Positions 1 through 10,634 of a stretch of DNA of 64,000 bases are shown piece after piece. This DNA is from CAYSWS01 sp964434935 (lineage in GTDB: Bacteria; Patescibacteriota; WWE3; UBA101185; UBA10185). The translations under genes and the position numbers were made by a program. The DNA lies in contig CAYSWS010000001.1 of assembly GCA_964434935.1 (NCBI GenBank), positions 1-64,000 on the forward strand. The letters are read 5' to 3'. The notes below the pieces were generated by a model. The model was not told where the DNA came from. It saw only the letters and a list, made by a program, of their open reading frames with translations, and made no database searches. Every line of letters begins with the position of its first letter. Within the stretch, counting starts at the first letter, position 1.

Positions 1-3000
1 TCCAGATAGAATATAGAGTCGCTGGGACCGGATCCGCCAATGGCCAAATTGTCATCGATATTTGTCAAGTAAGTAGTGGGCCCCAGGTCGGTCCATTTGG
101 AGGAGCTCTGTTCTATGGCCAGATCCAGGTCATCGAGTACATCTTGGACATTGTTGCTAGTGCTGTAAGCAAATTCCGGAAAGACTCCTACTTGGTAAGC
201 CCCGGAGGTTGTGTTACTCACGCCTGAATCTCCCAAGCCGATATTTCCTAAATAAAGATCAAAACCTTCAGTTATTCTAATATCCCCAGCGACATCTAAC
301 TTATAAGCAGGAGCTGTAGTACCGATGCCTACATTGGCTCCCAAGACCTCTATTTCATCAGCACTGGCATCAAAAACTATTCTCTCATTGGCAGCGTTAA
401 TTCCTATCCAACTACCATCGGCCAAGGTGATGCTGCCAGCAACTTCCAAAGCAGTGGCGGGAGCAGTAGTTCCAATACCAATATTGCCGGTGTCCGTGAT
501 GACAATGTTGGTAGCATTCTGCGGGTAGATGTAGGTTGTGCCGAAGTCCCTCCACAAGCCAAGTTCGCCGGTTACTACATCATAAAGAGCTACATCCAAG
601 GCGTTCACGGAGAAAGTTATGGCTTGATTGTTGGTCACATAACGTTGCTCTGAGTATGTTTTAGTACCAATAGCCGCATCTATCTGACCAAAAGCTGCCT
701 GTACGTCCGTGCTCGCCGTGATGTTGTAAAGGCCGTTATCGTAAAGACCGACCAAGGAGGCACCGGAGGCAGTGCTAGCTCTGTCATTAAGACCCCTACC
801 GCCAATGTAAAGATCGGAGCCGGCTAGAATACCAATATCTCCATATACATCCAGTTTATAATCGGGAGCTGAAGAACCAATGCCTACGTTATTAGTACCG
901 GCATCGACCAGTAAATTATAGGGATCTGAGCTACCCTCAACTCTAAAGTCCTCGCTTCCGCCTTGTTCATTAAAGGTAGCACCGCCTTCTGAGGATAAGA
1001 ATATGTGAGCCGAAGAAGCTGCCGTACCGCCTATACCTACATCCTCAGTATCAAAAAAGTTCGGATAGATAACATCTCCGGTTTGTTTCCACTCCACAGC
1101 TGTTAGGTCAACCAACCTCAAGGTGCCGGTACTGGTACCCATGTACATCTCGTCATCGTCCGTATCCCAACAGATCTGTCCTTCGTGGACACCGGCGCTA
1201 CAAGATGAGGTTTGCGGTAAGTACAAACCTTCACTAGCACTGGAAACATTTATGGCCGACATATCGATCAAGGCGCCGTCGATAAAGACCATACCGCCGT
1301 TTTGGTCTATGGTAAGAACTTCTGTAGACACGCCATCCACATCAGCCACAAGTTTTATGAAGTTATAATTGCCGGTGATCTCCTCGTTAGTTTCGATGAC
1401 TAGTATGTCGTTGGAAAAGTTCACATCTTGAGCAGAAATTTTAACCACATCAGCATTAGCGGCCGAAGCTACGTGCAGTTTGGCATCTGCAGCGGTGACT
1501 CCTATACCCACGCTGCCTTCGACCAGTAATCCGTTGGAGGGAGCAGAGAGACCTAAAGTGTCATATAAGGAGCCTATGAGCACACCGCCAATCACTGACA
1601 GGGCATCATTAGGATTGGTTGTGCCAATGCCTACACGGCCCGTATCTGTTATGACAAAGTCTGTATAAATGGATGGATATATGTAATTACTCCCGAAATC
1701 ACGCCAAAGGCCGGTTTCACCAACCTCCAGATCGTAGAGGGAGAGATCCAGATCATCTATGGAGTCAGCTAGTGGGTCAAATGAAGTTATATAGTTTTGT
1801 TCAGTATAAGAACGGTAACCCAGGGTTGTATCTATCTCGCCGAAAGCCCCTTGGAGATGAGTGTTAGCGGCAATGTTGTAAAAACTGTCATCATACAACC
1901 CGACCAGGGAAGCGCCTGATGCTGAGCTGCCATTGCTGCTAAAACCGATGCTTTCCACGTAGAAGTCGTAGCCATTGGCCACTCTGACATTTCCCATTAC
2001 GTCCAGTAGCTCACCGGGATCGGTGGTGCCAATGCCTACATTGCCGGCACTATTCACCAGTACTTGCGTATTTCCACTAGTGACCAGGATGAGCTCATCA
2101 GCCCCCAAGGTGTCAACGTAAGAATCCGGATCATCCTGGAAAGAGTATCTTTGAGCGCTAACCTCACCAAGTATTTCCGCGGATACTCCGGGAGCTGTGG
2201 TACCTATGCCCAATCTGCCGGAATCTGTGATGGCAAAGTTAAGGGCGTCCTGAGGATAAATGTAATTGTCAGCCACGTTGTCTCTCCACAAACCGGTGAC
2301 ACCTGTTTCCACATCATTAAGGGCTATGTCCAGGGCATCGACCGAGAAGGTCAAAGCTTGAGAGTCGGTAACATAAGTTTGTTCAGTATAGGACCTTGTG
2401 CCAATGGCGGCGTCAATATCGTCCATGATGTCCTGGAGGTTAAGGGCGTTACTGTTGTAAAACTCATCGAACAAGCCCACCAGTGAGCCGCCGGAAGTGA
2501 GGCTGCTGACTCCGGTACTGCCTAAGCCTATGTTGCCTATGAAGAGGTCATATCCAAAACCTATACCCACATCACCATTGACGTCCAAAGTGTAGAGTGG
2601 GTTGGTTGTGCCTATGCCTACATTGGCTCCTAACACCTCAACCTGATTGTTGTCGGCATCAAAGACAATTCTTTCCCCGCCGCTGCCCGTTCCCAACCAG
2701 TTATCGTCTCCCAAGGTTATATTGCCCACTACATCCAGCGCGCTAGTAGGGTCTGTAGTACCGATACCTATATTGCCGGTGTCAGTTATGACTATACTGG
2801 TAGCATTGTCCGGATATATGTATGTGGTGCCAAAGTCTCTCCATAAACCGGTGACACCTGTTTCCACATCATTAAGGGCCATATCCAAGGCATCCACGGA
2901 GAAGGTCAAGGCTTGCGAGTTGGAAACATATGTCTGCTCGGTGTAGGTTCTGGTACCGATGGCGGCATCAAGCTGACCAAAGCCGGCTTGGACATCAGTA

Positions 3001-6000
3001 TCACCTATAATGTTAAAGTAGCTGTCATCGTACAGTCCTATTAGGGAGGCGCCTGAGGCGGCTGTAGCATTATCATTTAAACCGGTCGTACCTACGTAAA
3101 GATCAAAACCGGCCTCCACATGTATATCCCCGTTGACGTCCAAACTGTAGGCAGGAGCAGAATTGCCTATACCCACATTCCCGTTACCATCGACCACAAA
3201 GGGTGTGGCATCCGAAGTCTCATCCATGACCACAAAGGACAGACCGGCCGTGGTGTTGGTGAAGGTGATACGTTCTTCGGAAGAATCCAGATAAAAGATA
3301 CTGCTATCAGGCAGAGAACCGCCAATGGCTATATCGTCATCAGAATCTGTCAGAAAAGTAACATCTCCACCGTCGGTCCATTTGGAGGCGCTTTGGGCTA
3401 TGGCCTGATCCAAGTCATCGATAACATCTTGCACATTATTGCTGGCGCTGTAAGTGAACTCAGGAAAGATCCCTACTAGAGAAGCTCCGGAAGTAACACT
3501 GCTTACACCGGAATCACCCAAACCAATATTGCCTATATACAAGTCATAGCCACCGGCTATGGATATATCACCCACCACATCTAAGGCTGTGGCGGGAGCG
3601 GTGGTCCCGATACCTAAATTGCCGGAATCCGTTATAACCACCGAGGTAGCGTCCTGAGGATAAATGTAATTATCAACCGTATTGTCTCTCCACAGACCGG
3701 TGACGCCTGTTTCCACATTATTGAGGGCTATGTCAAGAGCATCCACGGAAAAGGTGACGGCCTGGAAGTCGGTGACATAATTCTGCTGAGTGAATGTCTT
3801 AGTGCCGATGGCCAGGTCCAGATCGGCAAAACCACCTTGCACAGTTGTGTTGGCAGCAATGTTGTCATAATTATCATCGAACAGGCCAATAAGGGACGAA
3901 CCTGAGGTCGTGCTGCTGGCCCCGGTATCGCCCAGCCCAATACTGCCGACGTAGAGATCATTACCGGCAGCAAGTCTTAGAGAACCATTCACATCCAGAG
4001 CGTATTCCGGTGCCGAATTGCCGATGCCTATATTACCGGCGCCGTCGACCACAAAGGGTGTGGCATCATTAAGTTCATCATTTACCCTAAAAGACAGACC
4101 GCCGGTGGTGTTGGTCAGAGCGACAAGCTCGTTGGCGTTATCCAGATAGAATATGGCATTATCACCCCAAGTACCACCAATGGCTAGATTGTCGTCCGTA
4201 TCGGTGAGGAAGGTTATGTCTCCGCCGTCGGTCCATTTGGATGCGCTTTGCGTGATCTTAAGATCCAGGTCATTTAGTACTCCTTGTACAGTGGGGCTGT
4301 CACTATTATCGAACTCATCAAAAGTGCCCACCAAGTAAGCTCCTGAGGTAGTAGCATTGGCGCCGGTACCTCCCAGGCCAATGTTACCAATGAAAAGATC
4401 CGATCCGGCGGCAATGCCGATGTCTCCGTTCACATCCAGAGTATATTGGGTAAGAGTAGTACCAATGCCAACATTGCCGGCGCTATCAAAAAGTACACGG
4501 GCCAAACCTCCGGTGACAACGATGATCTCGTCGGCGCCCAGAGTGTCAAAATACGAATTGACCTCATCTTGAAAAGCAAATCTGGTACCCCTAATCTCGC
4601 CGACCACTTCCAGTTCGGAAGCAGGAGCGGTAGTGCCTATACCCACATTACCGGCATCAGTGATGACAACACTGGCGGCATCTTGAGGGTAGATATAATT
4701 ATCAACCGTATTATCTCTCCACAGACCGGTAACGCCTGTTTCCACGTCATTAAGAGCTATGTCCAAGGCATCCACGGAGAAGGTCAAAGCCTGAGAGTTG
4801 GAAACGTATGTCTGCTCGGTGTATGTTCTGGTGCCGATAGCAGAGTCTATCTGTCCGAAACCTGCCTGCACATCTGTGTTGGCTGTAATGTTGTAGTAAC
4901 CATCATCGAACAGTCCCACCAAGGAAGCGCCTGAGGGATTGGCAGCATTACCACTTAATCCTGTACTTCCTATGACAAGGTCCCCGCCGGTAATGGTGAT
5001 GTCGCCCAGCACCTCCAGTTTGGAAGCAGGAGCGGTGGTACCAATACCTACATTACCAGTGTCGTCGATGGCAAATGGGGTGGTATCACCAGCCTCATCA
5101 TTGACCCTAAAGGATACACCCGCTGTAGTGTTAGTAAGTGTTAGTGACTCTTCAGCGTTGTTAAGGTAGAAATAAGAGTCGGTGGGTCCGGAACCTCCCA
5201 CAGCCAGATTGTCGTTTACGTCGATAAGGTAGGTGGTGGGACCTAGGTCAGCCCATTTGGGACTGTTCACCGAAAGAGCGTAATCAAGATCGTCGAGGAC
5301 ATCTTGGACGTTGACGCTGGTACTGTAGGTGAATTCGGGAAAGACACCCACTTGGTAGGCACCAGAAGTAACACTACTGACACCCGAATCTCCAATAGCT
5401 ACATTACCAAAATACAGGTCCGCATTGGCCGGTATGCCAATATCTCCCGCTACTTCCAGTTTGTGGGAGGTGGAGGTGGTGCCTATACCCACATTGCCTT
5501 CTACCAACAGACCATTGGCAGGAGCAGCCGTACCGGCACTGGCATAGGAACCTCCAATGACCGTACCGCCGGCTACGGAAAAGATATCTGAGGGAGAGCT
5601 GGTGCCTATGCCTATGAAATTCGAACCGGCATCGACAAAGAACAAATAAGCATCGGCCACACCCTCGATCCTGAAATCAGCATCATTGGCTTGTTCATTG
5701 AAGATGGCCGAACCATTCGAATGCAGGAATATATCCAGATTAGGTTCCGAGTTTCCGCCTATACCAATGTTATCTGTGGGGGAGTTAGCAATGAGCAAAT
5801 TGTTGACCTGGGTCCACTCACTGATGGCCAGGGTGGTCAGCAAAGCGGCGGAGGCTCCTTGCCCCATGTAGAGATTATCATCATCAGTGTCCCAACAGAT
5901 CTGACCTTCCCGGGTGGCGTTTCCGCAGGAGGTGCTTTGAGGAATAATTAAACCCTCATTATTGTCTGACATGTCGATGTTGCTTAGGTCTACTAATGCG

Positions 6001-9000
6001 CCGTCGGCAAAGACCACATCACCGTCCTGATCTATGGTTATGACATCTATGGGGGTGCCGTCGGCGTCTGCCACTAATCGTAAAAAGTAGAAGTTACCGT
6101 CCTGTTCTTCGTTAGCTCTTAAAGTCAAAATGGTTCCGGAGTAGGAAGTATATTCAGCCAGGACGTCGACAATGTCCTCATCATTTTGATCGACCAGCTG
6201 CAGCTGCGTATCGGGATCTGTAGTACCCATGCCAATATGCCCATCATCTCTGATGAACATTCTGGTCTCGCCGCTGGTCACGAAGAACATATCATCAAAT
6301 TCAGCTCCCAGATCACCGAACATAATATCATCGTTGGTGTTGATGCCTAATATGTCAGCACGGTTGCCGCCGGTGTCGTACCACTTGATGAACTGGTTAT
6401 TATCAAGCAGCAAGTTGCCGCCGGAGATCTCCAAGGTTTCTACTGGGGCTGAGGTGCCAATACCCACGTTGCCTCCGTTGATGACGGAGAGTACTGACGA
6501 ACCGCTGTCCCGGACATCAAGAATGTCACCGGCACCAAGTTGATCGATGATCATGGCCGTTTCCGAACTGTTGATCTGCGTAAGGACATTAGCTAAGAGA
6601 TTTATATCTGACCCCGAGGGTAAGATAGTAAGATCTCCTCCACTGGAGACACCAAATTGCGCAAGGTTCAGATCATCGAAGGCCAGATTAAATTGGTATG
6701 CATTAGTGCCTAAGACCACAAAATCAGTATTGACATCAGTGGTGCCTATGCCCACATTGCCATCTATGTAGTAAATATCCGTATCTGTGGCGTTAAGTTT
6801 CCAAAGTTGTTCCGAAAGGACGATCCATTGTGTGCCGTCATAATAGTTAAGTTCTGAACCTGAATTATAGATGTCTCCGGAAACCGGAGATCCGGGAGTA
6901 GATATGGCATTAAGTCTTAGAGATCCATCAATATTTAACTCTCGGCCGGGAGCGGTCGTACCTATACCAAGGTTGCCGTTGGCGTCTATGAGGACGTTGC
7001 TGACACCTCCGGTATAAAAGGCTATGGTATCAGGCAACAAAGTATCAAAGTAAGTGTTGGTATCATCCTGGAAAGCAAACCTTGTGCCTCTTATCTCCCC
7101 CAGAACCTCAAGTTCTGAAGCCGGGGCCGTGGTCCCAATACCCAACCACTCGGTATCTGTTATGACCACATCAGGAGCCTGGTTGGGGTAGATGTATGGC
7201 CCGGCATCTCGCCAAATACCGGCCGAGCCTCCGACAACCGCCCCGACTATCTTGTCCAGTTCGTTTATAGATATGGCAAGAGGATCATAGTTTTTAGCAT
7301 ATTGCTGTTCCGTATATGTTCTGATACCGATGGTGGCGTCGATCATGCCAAAACCCGATTGCACGTCTGTGTTGGCTGTAATGTTGTAATATCCATTATC
7401 GAACAGGCCAACTAGTGAAGCCCCGGAGGCTAACGAAGACTGATCATTAAGACCTACGTTTCCAATGAAAAGATCATTGCCCGGGTATAATCTGATATCT
7501 CCCACTACCTCAAGTGCGTAACCGGGTCCGGTGGTACCTATACCTATGTTCCCGCTGGCCGCTACGTATAACTGGCTGCTATTGACGGCAAATGTCGTGC
7601 TAGTAAGGGTCACAGCTGCGGCGGCATTCCCTATACTAAGATTTGTGGCATTAGAGGATCCAATGCTCAGCACTCCGGCACCTTGAGTGTCAAGACCGTA
7701 TCCAGCCTGTATTTGTATGTTTCCGTTGGAATTTATGGTGGCATTGCCGGCACCAAAGCTGGCGGATCCGTCAGAATTGATGAAAGCAGCTGTGCCTGTA
7801 TTTGTGTTAAGGGTGATGTTTCCGCTGCCGAAGATACCGTTGCCTGTGACGGTGGCATCTCCGCCAACGTACAATTTGGTGGTAGCATCAGTCGTTCCGA
7901 TACCCACATTGCCGGAAGCTCCGTCCAGGAATAGTAATTCTTCAGATGTATTCGAATTATAATGTCGTAAACTTACATCAGCTGTCCCGTTGTATAAATT
8001 TATGGAAGTGGGGTCATCAACGGTCATGGCATCCACAAACTCTGTGTAGTCCAAAGAGTCATCTGCCACGATGTTGCCTGTGACGGATAGCCAAGAAAGC
8101 GTTCCTGAGCCGTTGTTGGTGAGAACGTAATTAGTGGAACCATGAGATGACGGGAAGGTATAGGTCAGATCATTAAAGGTTAATTCCCCTGTAATGGTCG
8201 CATCTCCCACCACATGTAGTGTTGTATCAGGAGAGTCAGTACCTAGACCAAGCTTCACACTTCCGGGATCGTAATATAAATTGCTGACATCTTGAGCAAA
8301 AGTGGACCCATCGCTGAAGTAGATACCACCGTCATCAAAAGTAGCGTCGGCCAGATAGCCTATGGTACCCACGACGCTTGAAAGACTGGCAATACCGCTG
8401 AGCAAGTTTATCTCATCTGCAGTAGCGGTAACGGTCGTGCCGGCAATTTGCCACTCTCCGGCCAAATTCAGCACACCCGTGTAATCCAAAGCATCAACAA
8501 TGTTATCGTCTCCGATCACGTTTATACCAATAACAGAATTGTTCAGCCCTATGGCAATGACGTCGCCGTTGATGTCAAGTGCGTCTTCCAGGGAGGACTC
8601 AGTGACTTCATCAATACTCCCTAGGCCTCTTATTTCCCCTGTGCCTAGGAAGTCAGCCAGATTAGTCTGGAGCCCTCCCGGAAAACTTGCCAGGCCTGCC
8701 ACTTCTAGAGTGTCTTGAAAACTTGCAGGCACGCTAATACCAAAAAGTATATCTCTAGCCCTAGTTTGTGCTTGGAGCACATTGAGTAAAGCATCGCGTT
8801 GCTCATTATCGGCAACGCCAAATCTGAATTTGTCAAAAGAAAGGAAAGCTTCGCTGGCCGGGTTGACCGCCAGTAAACCGCTAAGAAGATCGGGAGCATC
8901 TCTAACCAACAAGGCAGCTAAGGCACTGAAAGCCAGAAACATAGTGGCGGCGGAAACTTTCAGCAACCTAGATTTAAGGACGTTTTTTATTTCCAAAGTT

Positions 9001-9560
9001 CTTAAGTCGTGAGCCGATTGTCCATATCTGACAAATTTTGCCGGCTCTTCAGGAAGTATGCTCTCGGCAGCTGTCTGGGCGTCTATGCTGGCGAGAGCAA
9101 CTTCCAACGGAATTTCTGTATGTAGCTTTTTCTCAGGTTTTGGTTTTACGAATTCTTCGGGTGTGGTTTGTGTAAAACCTTGATGGAGTTCTTCTGGTTT
9201 TTCATACTCAACAGCTTTAACTACTTTCTCTGCTTTTTGAGGTTTAATTTCTGGTTCGCGGGTAATAACCGGAGCTTCAATTACGGGACTTTCTTTAACA
9301 GCTTTTTCTGCCTGTTTGTCAAGCAGATCCAAGTGATACTCTTTTTGTTTTTCCTGTTCGTGCTTAGCTAATTCCAGTTTCAAATTAGCTACATCTTCAG
9401 TGTAGAAAACTCTAAAACCATTAGGTTTCCTCTGGGCTTGGATCAATCCTTTTTGTTCAAGTCTTCGAAGGGTAGTTGGAGAAACCCCTAGTAATTTAGC
9501 GGCTTGAGCAGTGGAGAGAGTTCTATTTGAAATTTGTCCTACAGTTTCAAGGGCAGGCAT
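1..9560 (-). CDS. Giant HTH-TM-fibre surface protein, N-terminal part (C-terminus beyond window)
   Basis: One frame stays open on the minus strand from ATG at 9558-9560 to the left edge, at least 3186 residues. Residues ~14-66 are a MerR-type helix-turn-helix (STAQAAKLLGVSPTTLRRLE, then GFRVFYTEDV). A charged Lys/Glu/Pro-rich linker follows, then a single membrane segment at ~200-221 (AATMFLAFSALAALLV). The rest is a mosaic of fibre-like modules with about two dozen copies of a motif like GNIGIGTTAP..LDVAGDI, at least seven copies of LWRDFGTTYIYP-like strings (near 530, 1680, 2250, 2810, 3660, 4690, 7180) and two copies of GQICWDTDDDEMYMG. Such modules are known in phage tail fibres and CPR surface proteins. 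Expected topology is HTH inside and fibre outside. Substrate and function are unknown. It is divergent from the ATPase operon. The large-protein and HTH assignments are firm; a regulatory role is inferred. Confidence 0.9.
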   Translation of the reverse strand, partial: MPALETVGQISNRTLSTAQAAKLLGVSPTTLRRLEQKGLIQAQRKPNGFRVFYTEDVANLKLELAKHEQEKQKEYHLDLLDKQAEKAVKESPVIEAPVITREPEIKPQKAEKVVKAVEYEKPEELHQGFTQTTPEEFVKPKPEKKLHTEIPLEVALASIDAQTAAESILPEEPAKFVRYGQSAHDLRTLEIKNVLKSRLLKVSAATMFLAFSALAALLVRDAPDLLSGLLAVNPASEAFLSFDKFRFGVADNEQRDALLNVLQAQTRARDILFGISVPASFQDTLEVAGLASFPGGLQTNLADFLGTGEIRGLGSIDEVTESSLEDALDINGDVIAIGLNNSVIGINVIGDDNIVDALDYTGVLNLAGEWQIAGTTVTATADEINLLSGIASLSSVVGTIGYLADATFDDGGIYFSDGSTFAQDVSNLYYDPGSVKLGLGTDSPDTTLHVVGDATITGELTFNDLTYTFPSSHGSTNYVLTNNGSGTLSWLSVTGNIVADDSLDYTEFVDAMTVDDPTSINLYNGTADVSLRHYNSNTSEELLFLDGASGNVGIGTTDATTKLYVGGDATVTGNGIFGSGNITLNTNTGTAAFINSDGSASFGAGNATINSNGNIQIQAGYGLDTQGAGVLSIGSSNATNLSIGNAAAAVTLTSTTFAVNSSQLYVAASGNIGIGTTGPGYALEVVGDIRLYPGNDLFIGNVGLNDQSSLASGASLVGLFDNGYYNITANTDVQSGFGMIDATIGIRTYTEQQYAKNYDPLAISINELDKIVGAVVGGSAGIWRDAGPYIYPNQAPDVVITDTEWLGIGTTAPASELEVLGEIRGTRFAFQDDTNTYFDTLLPDTIAFYTGGVSNVLIDANGNLGIGTTAPGRELNIDGSLRLNAISTPGSPVSGDIYNSGSELNYYDGTQWIVLSEQLWKLNATDTDIYYIDGNVGIGTTDVNTDFVVLGTNAYQFNLAFDDLNLAQFGVSSGGDLTILPSGSDINLLANVLTQINSSETAMIIDQLGAGDILDVRDSGSSVLSVINGGNVGIGTSAPVETLEISGGNLLLDNNQFIKWYDTGGNRADILGINTNDDIMFGDLGAEFDDMFFVTSGETRMFIRDDGHIGMGTTDPDTQLQLVDQNDEDIVDVLAEYTSYSGTILTLRANEEQDGNFYFLRLVADADGTPIDVITIDQDGDVVFADGALVDLSNIDMSDNNEGLIIPQSTSCGNATREGQICWDTDDDNLYMGQGASAALLTTLAISEWTQVNNLLIANSPTDNIGIGGNSEPNLDIFLHSNGSAIFNEQANDADFRIEGVADAYLFFVDAGSNFIGIGTSSPSDIFSVAGGTVIGGSYASAGTAAPANGLLVEGNVGIGTTSTSHKLEVAGDIGIPANADLYFGNVAIGDSGVSSVTSGAYQVGVFPEFTYSTSVNVQDVLDDLDYALSVNSPKWADLGPTTYLIDVNDNLAVGGSGPTDSYFYLNNAEESLTLTNTTAGVSFRVNDEAGDTTPFAIDDTGNVGIGTTAPASKLEVLGDITITGGDLVIGSTGLSGNAANPSGASLVGLFDDGYYNITANTDVQAGFGQIDSAIGTRTYTEQTYVSNSQALTFSVDALDIALNDVETGVTGLWRDNTVDNYIYPQDAASVVITDAGNVGIGTTAPASELEVVGEIRGTRFAFQDEVNSYFDTLGADEIIVVTGGLARVLFDSAGNVGIGTTLTQYTLDVNGDIGIAAGSDLFIGNIGLGGTGANATTSGAYLVGTFDEFDNSDSPTVQGVLNDLDLKITQSASKWTDGGDITFLTDTDDNLAIGGTWGDNAIFYLDNANELVALTNTTGGLSFRVNDELNDATPFVVDGAGNIGIGNSAPEYALDVNGSLRLAAGNDLYVGSIGLGDTGASSTTSGSSLIGLFDDNYDNIAANTTVQGGFADLDLAIGTKTFTQQNYVTDFQAVTFSVDALDIALNNVETGVTGLWRDNTVDNYIYPQDATSVVITDSGNLGIGTTAPATALDVVGDISIAGGYDLYIGNIGLGDSGVSSVTSGASLVGIFPEFTYSASNNVQDVIDDLDQAIAQSASKWTDGGDVTFLTDSDDDIAIGGSLPDSSIFYLDSSEERITFTNTTAGLSFVVMDETSDATPFVVDGNGNVGIGNSAPAYSLDVNGDIHVEAGFDLYVGTTGLNDNATAASGASLIGLYDDSYFNIIGDTDVQAGFGQLDAAIGTRTYTEQTYVSNSQALTFSVDALDMALNDVETGVTGLWRDFGTTYIYPDNATSIVITDTGNIGIGTTDPTSALDVVGNITLGDDNWLGTGSGGERIVFDADNNQVEVLGANVGIGTTNPLYTLDVNGDVGIGFGYDLFIGNIGLGSTGVSSLTSGGSLVGLFDEFYNSNALNLQDIMDDIDAAIGTRSYTEQTYVTDSQALTFSVDALDIALNDVETGVTGLWRDNVADNYIYPQDALNFAITDSGRLGIGTTAPGVSAEILGEVSAQRYSFQDDPDSYVDTLGADELILVTSGNTQVLVNSAGNVGIGTTDPGELLDVMGNVRVANGYDFYVESIGFSSNGSSASGASLVGLYDDSFYNIAANTHLQGAFGEIDTTLGYRSYTEQNYITSFDPLADSIDDLDLSLYDLEVGETGLWRDFGSNYIYPSIYTDFVITDTGRVGIGTTNPNDALSVIGGVLIGSLYDTLGLSAPSNGLLVEGSVGIGVTAADAKLHVASAANADVVKISAQDVNFSNDILVIETNEEITGNYNFIKLVADVDGVSTEVLTIDQNGGMVFIDGALIDMSAINVSSASEGLYLPQTSSCSAGVHEGQICWDTDDDEMYMGTSTGTLRLVDLTAVEWKQTGDVIYPNFFDTEDVGIGGTAASSAHIFLSSEGGATFNEQGGSEDFRVEGSSDPYNLLVDAGTNNVGIGSSAPDYKLDVYGDIGILAGSDLYIGGRGLNDRASTASGASLVGLYDNGLYNITASTDVQAAFGQIDAAIGTKTYSEQRYVTNNQAITFSVNALDVALYDVVTGELGLWRDFGTTYIYPQNATNIVITDTGNIGIGTTAPATALEVAGSITLADGSWIGINAANERIVFDASADEIEVLGANVGIGTTAPAYKLDVAGDIRITEGFDLYLGNIGLGDSGVSNTTSGAYQVGVFPEFAYSTSNNVQDVLDDLDLAIEQSSSKWTDLGPTTYLTNIDDNLAIGGSGPSDSIFYL

Positions 9561-9594
9561 GTAAGTTTTTAAATGTTCCGAATTTAGTTTTCCA

Positions 9595-9621
9595 TTTGTT
9601 TTTCTATCGGCGAAAAACAAA
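9595..9621. promoter_or_regulatory. Perfect 10-bp inverted repeat upstream of the giant HTH-fibre gene
   Basis: TTTGTTTTTC at 9595-9604 and its exact reverse complement at 9612-9621 are separated by 7 bases. The dyad lies 34 bp before the start of the giant gene, just after a possible minus-strand promoter (TTTACA, 16 bp, TTAAAT). It could be an operator for the HTH domain encoded by the gene itself, or a hairpin at the 5' end of its mRNA. Binding is not shown by the sequence. Confidence 0.45.
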
Positions 9622-9799
9622 CTTGATTTAAGTAATTAATATTTTGGTGTAAAACGAGCTGCTTAAGACCTTACCTTTTCTTTACCATTCAATCAAAAGT
9701 AAGGATATAGAAATAGTACAAAATGATATTTTGTTTGTCAAGACTTTTTATTGATTTAATAATCGTTTTTTAACTTATGGGTACACTTTACCTGACACA

Positions 9800-10225
9800 T
9801 GGTGGCATAACCTATATATATATCAGGCTCGGCATGTATATCAGCTGAGGATCTAATATCTCCTATAACGTCCAAATCTTCCCCCGGATTAGTCGTTCCC
9901 ATACCTAAATTACCGGTATTTGTGACCACGACATCAGAGGCAGCATATATAGTTACCTTGATCTCTCCAAAGACCTGTTACACCTGATTCAAGGTAGAAA
10001 AAAGACCAAGATCTAGGTCATCTACATATGAGATTAAGCCAAGAAAGTCTGTGACATATTGACCCTCAGCGTATGTTCTACCAACGATTGAAGTATCAAT
10101 CTGATAGAAAGCTGCCTGAGCATTAGTATCAGCACCTATGTTATCAAGACTGGCTGCATATAGTCATATCAAAGAATCACCTGAGGCCATAACTCCGGAG
10201 GTGGATAAGGCTGTACCCCCTAAAA
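9800..10225 (-). pseudogene. Degenerate fragment of a fibre module
   Basis: The minus strand encodes recognisable pieces of the same repeat as the giant gene: a YAEGQYVTDF-like segment, a VTNTGNLGMGTTNP segment and LDVIGDI. The frame is broken: a TGA replaces the residue after DSLI where intact copies read GLYD, a second stop follows LNQV, and a shift is needed to join the pieces. It is probably a relic of an earlier or longer repeat array, left between the giant gene and the ATPase operon. The remaining bases 10226-10603 are very AT-rich and I see no gene in them. Confidence 0.75.
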
Positions 10226-10603
10226 AAGTTATTTTACAATACGATCAGGATAGACAAAAAGATGTATGAAAAAAATATAGAAATGAAATGATCTTTTAGC
10301 ACCATCAAACTATGGAGAAGAGTGCTGCAATTTGTATTGTAAGAAATTGTTATGAAAATACTTGTAACTAATTCTCATATAAAATAATCGTTAACCGGAG
10401 TGCCACGAGCGAGACCTAAAAGTAGCCCAACTACAACATGACATAATAGGACTGTATAATTGACATATAAAAAATAATATCTACTTAAAGCTGTCATTAC
10501 AACAAAAAACAAACAACATATGACAAATGAAATACTATGACAATATGCAACAATATAAAATATTTAAAAATGAAAAACGAATTGAAAATATGAAAAATAA
10601 TTA

Positions 10604-10634
10604 TTGATAAAAAGTATACAAATGTTGGTATAAT
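10604..10634 (+). promoter_or_regulatory. Putative promoter of the F1-like ATPase operon
   Basis: TTGATA at 10604-10609 and a consensus TATAAT at 10629-10634 are separated by 19 bp. The -10 box ends 8 bases before the ATG at 10643, so the mRNA would have almost no leader. A 19-bp spacer is longer than the usual 17 and is typical of promoters activated by MerR-family proteins. The divergent neighbour starts with a MerR-type HTH, but I see only a short dyad (GTATAC) in the spacer, and -35 boxes are easy to find by chance in AT-rich DNA. Confidence 0.5.

Noticed and set aside
325..8718. Many plus-strand open frames in the first 9 kb
   Set aside because: They are antisense shadows of the giant minus-strand fibre gene and encode Pro/Ser/Val-rich low-complexity strings typical of such shadows.
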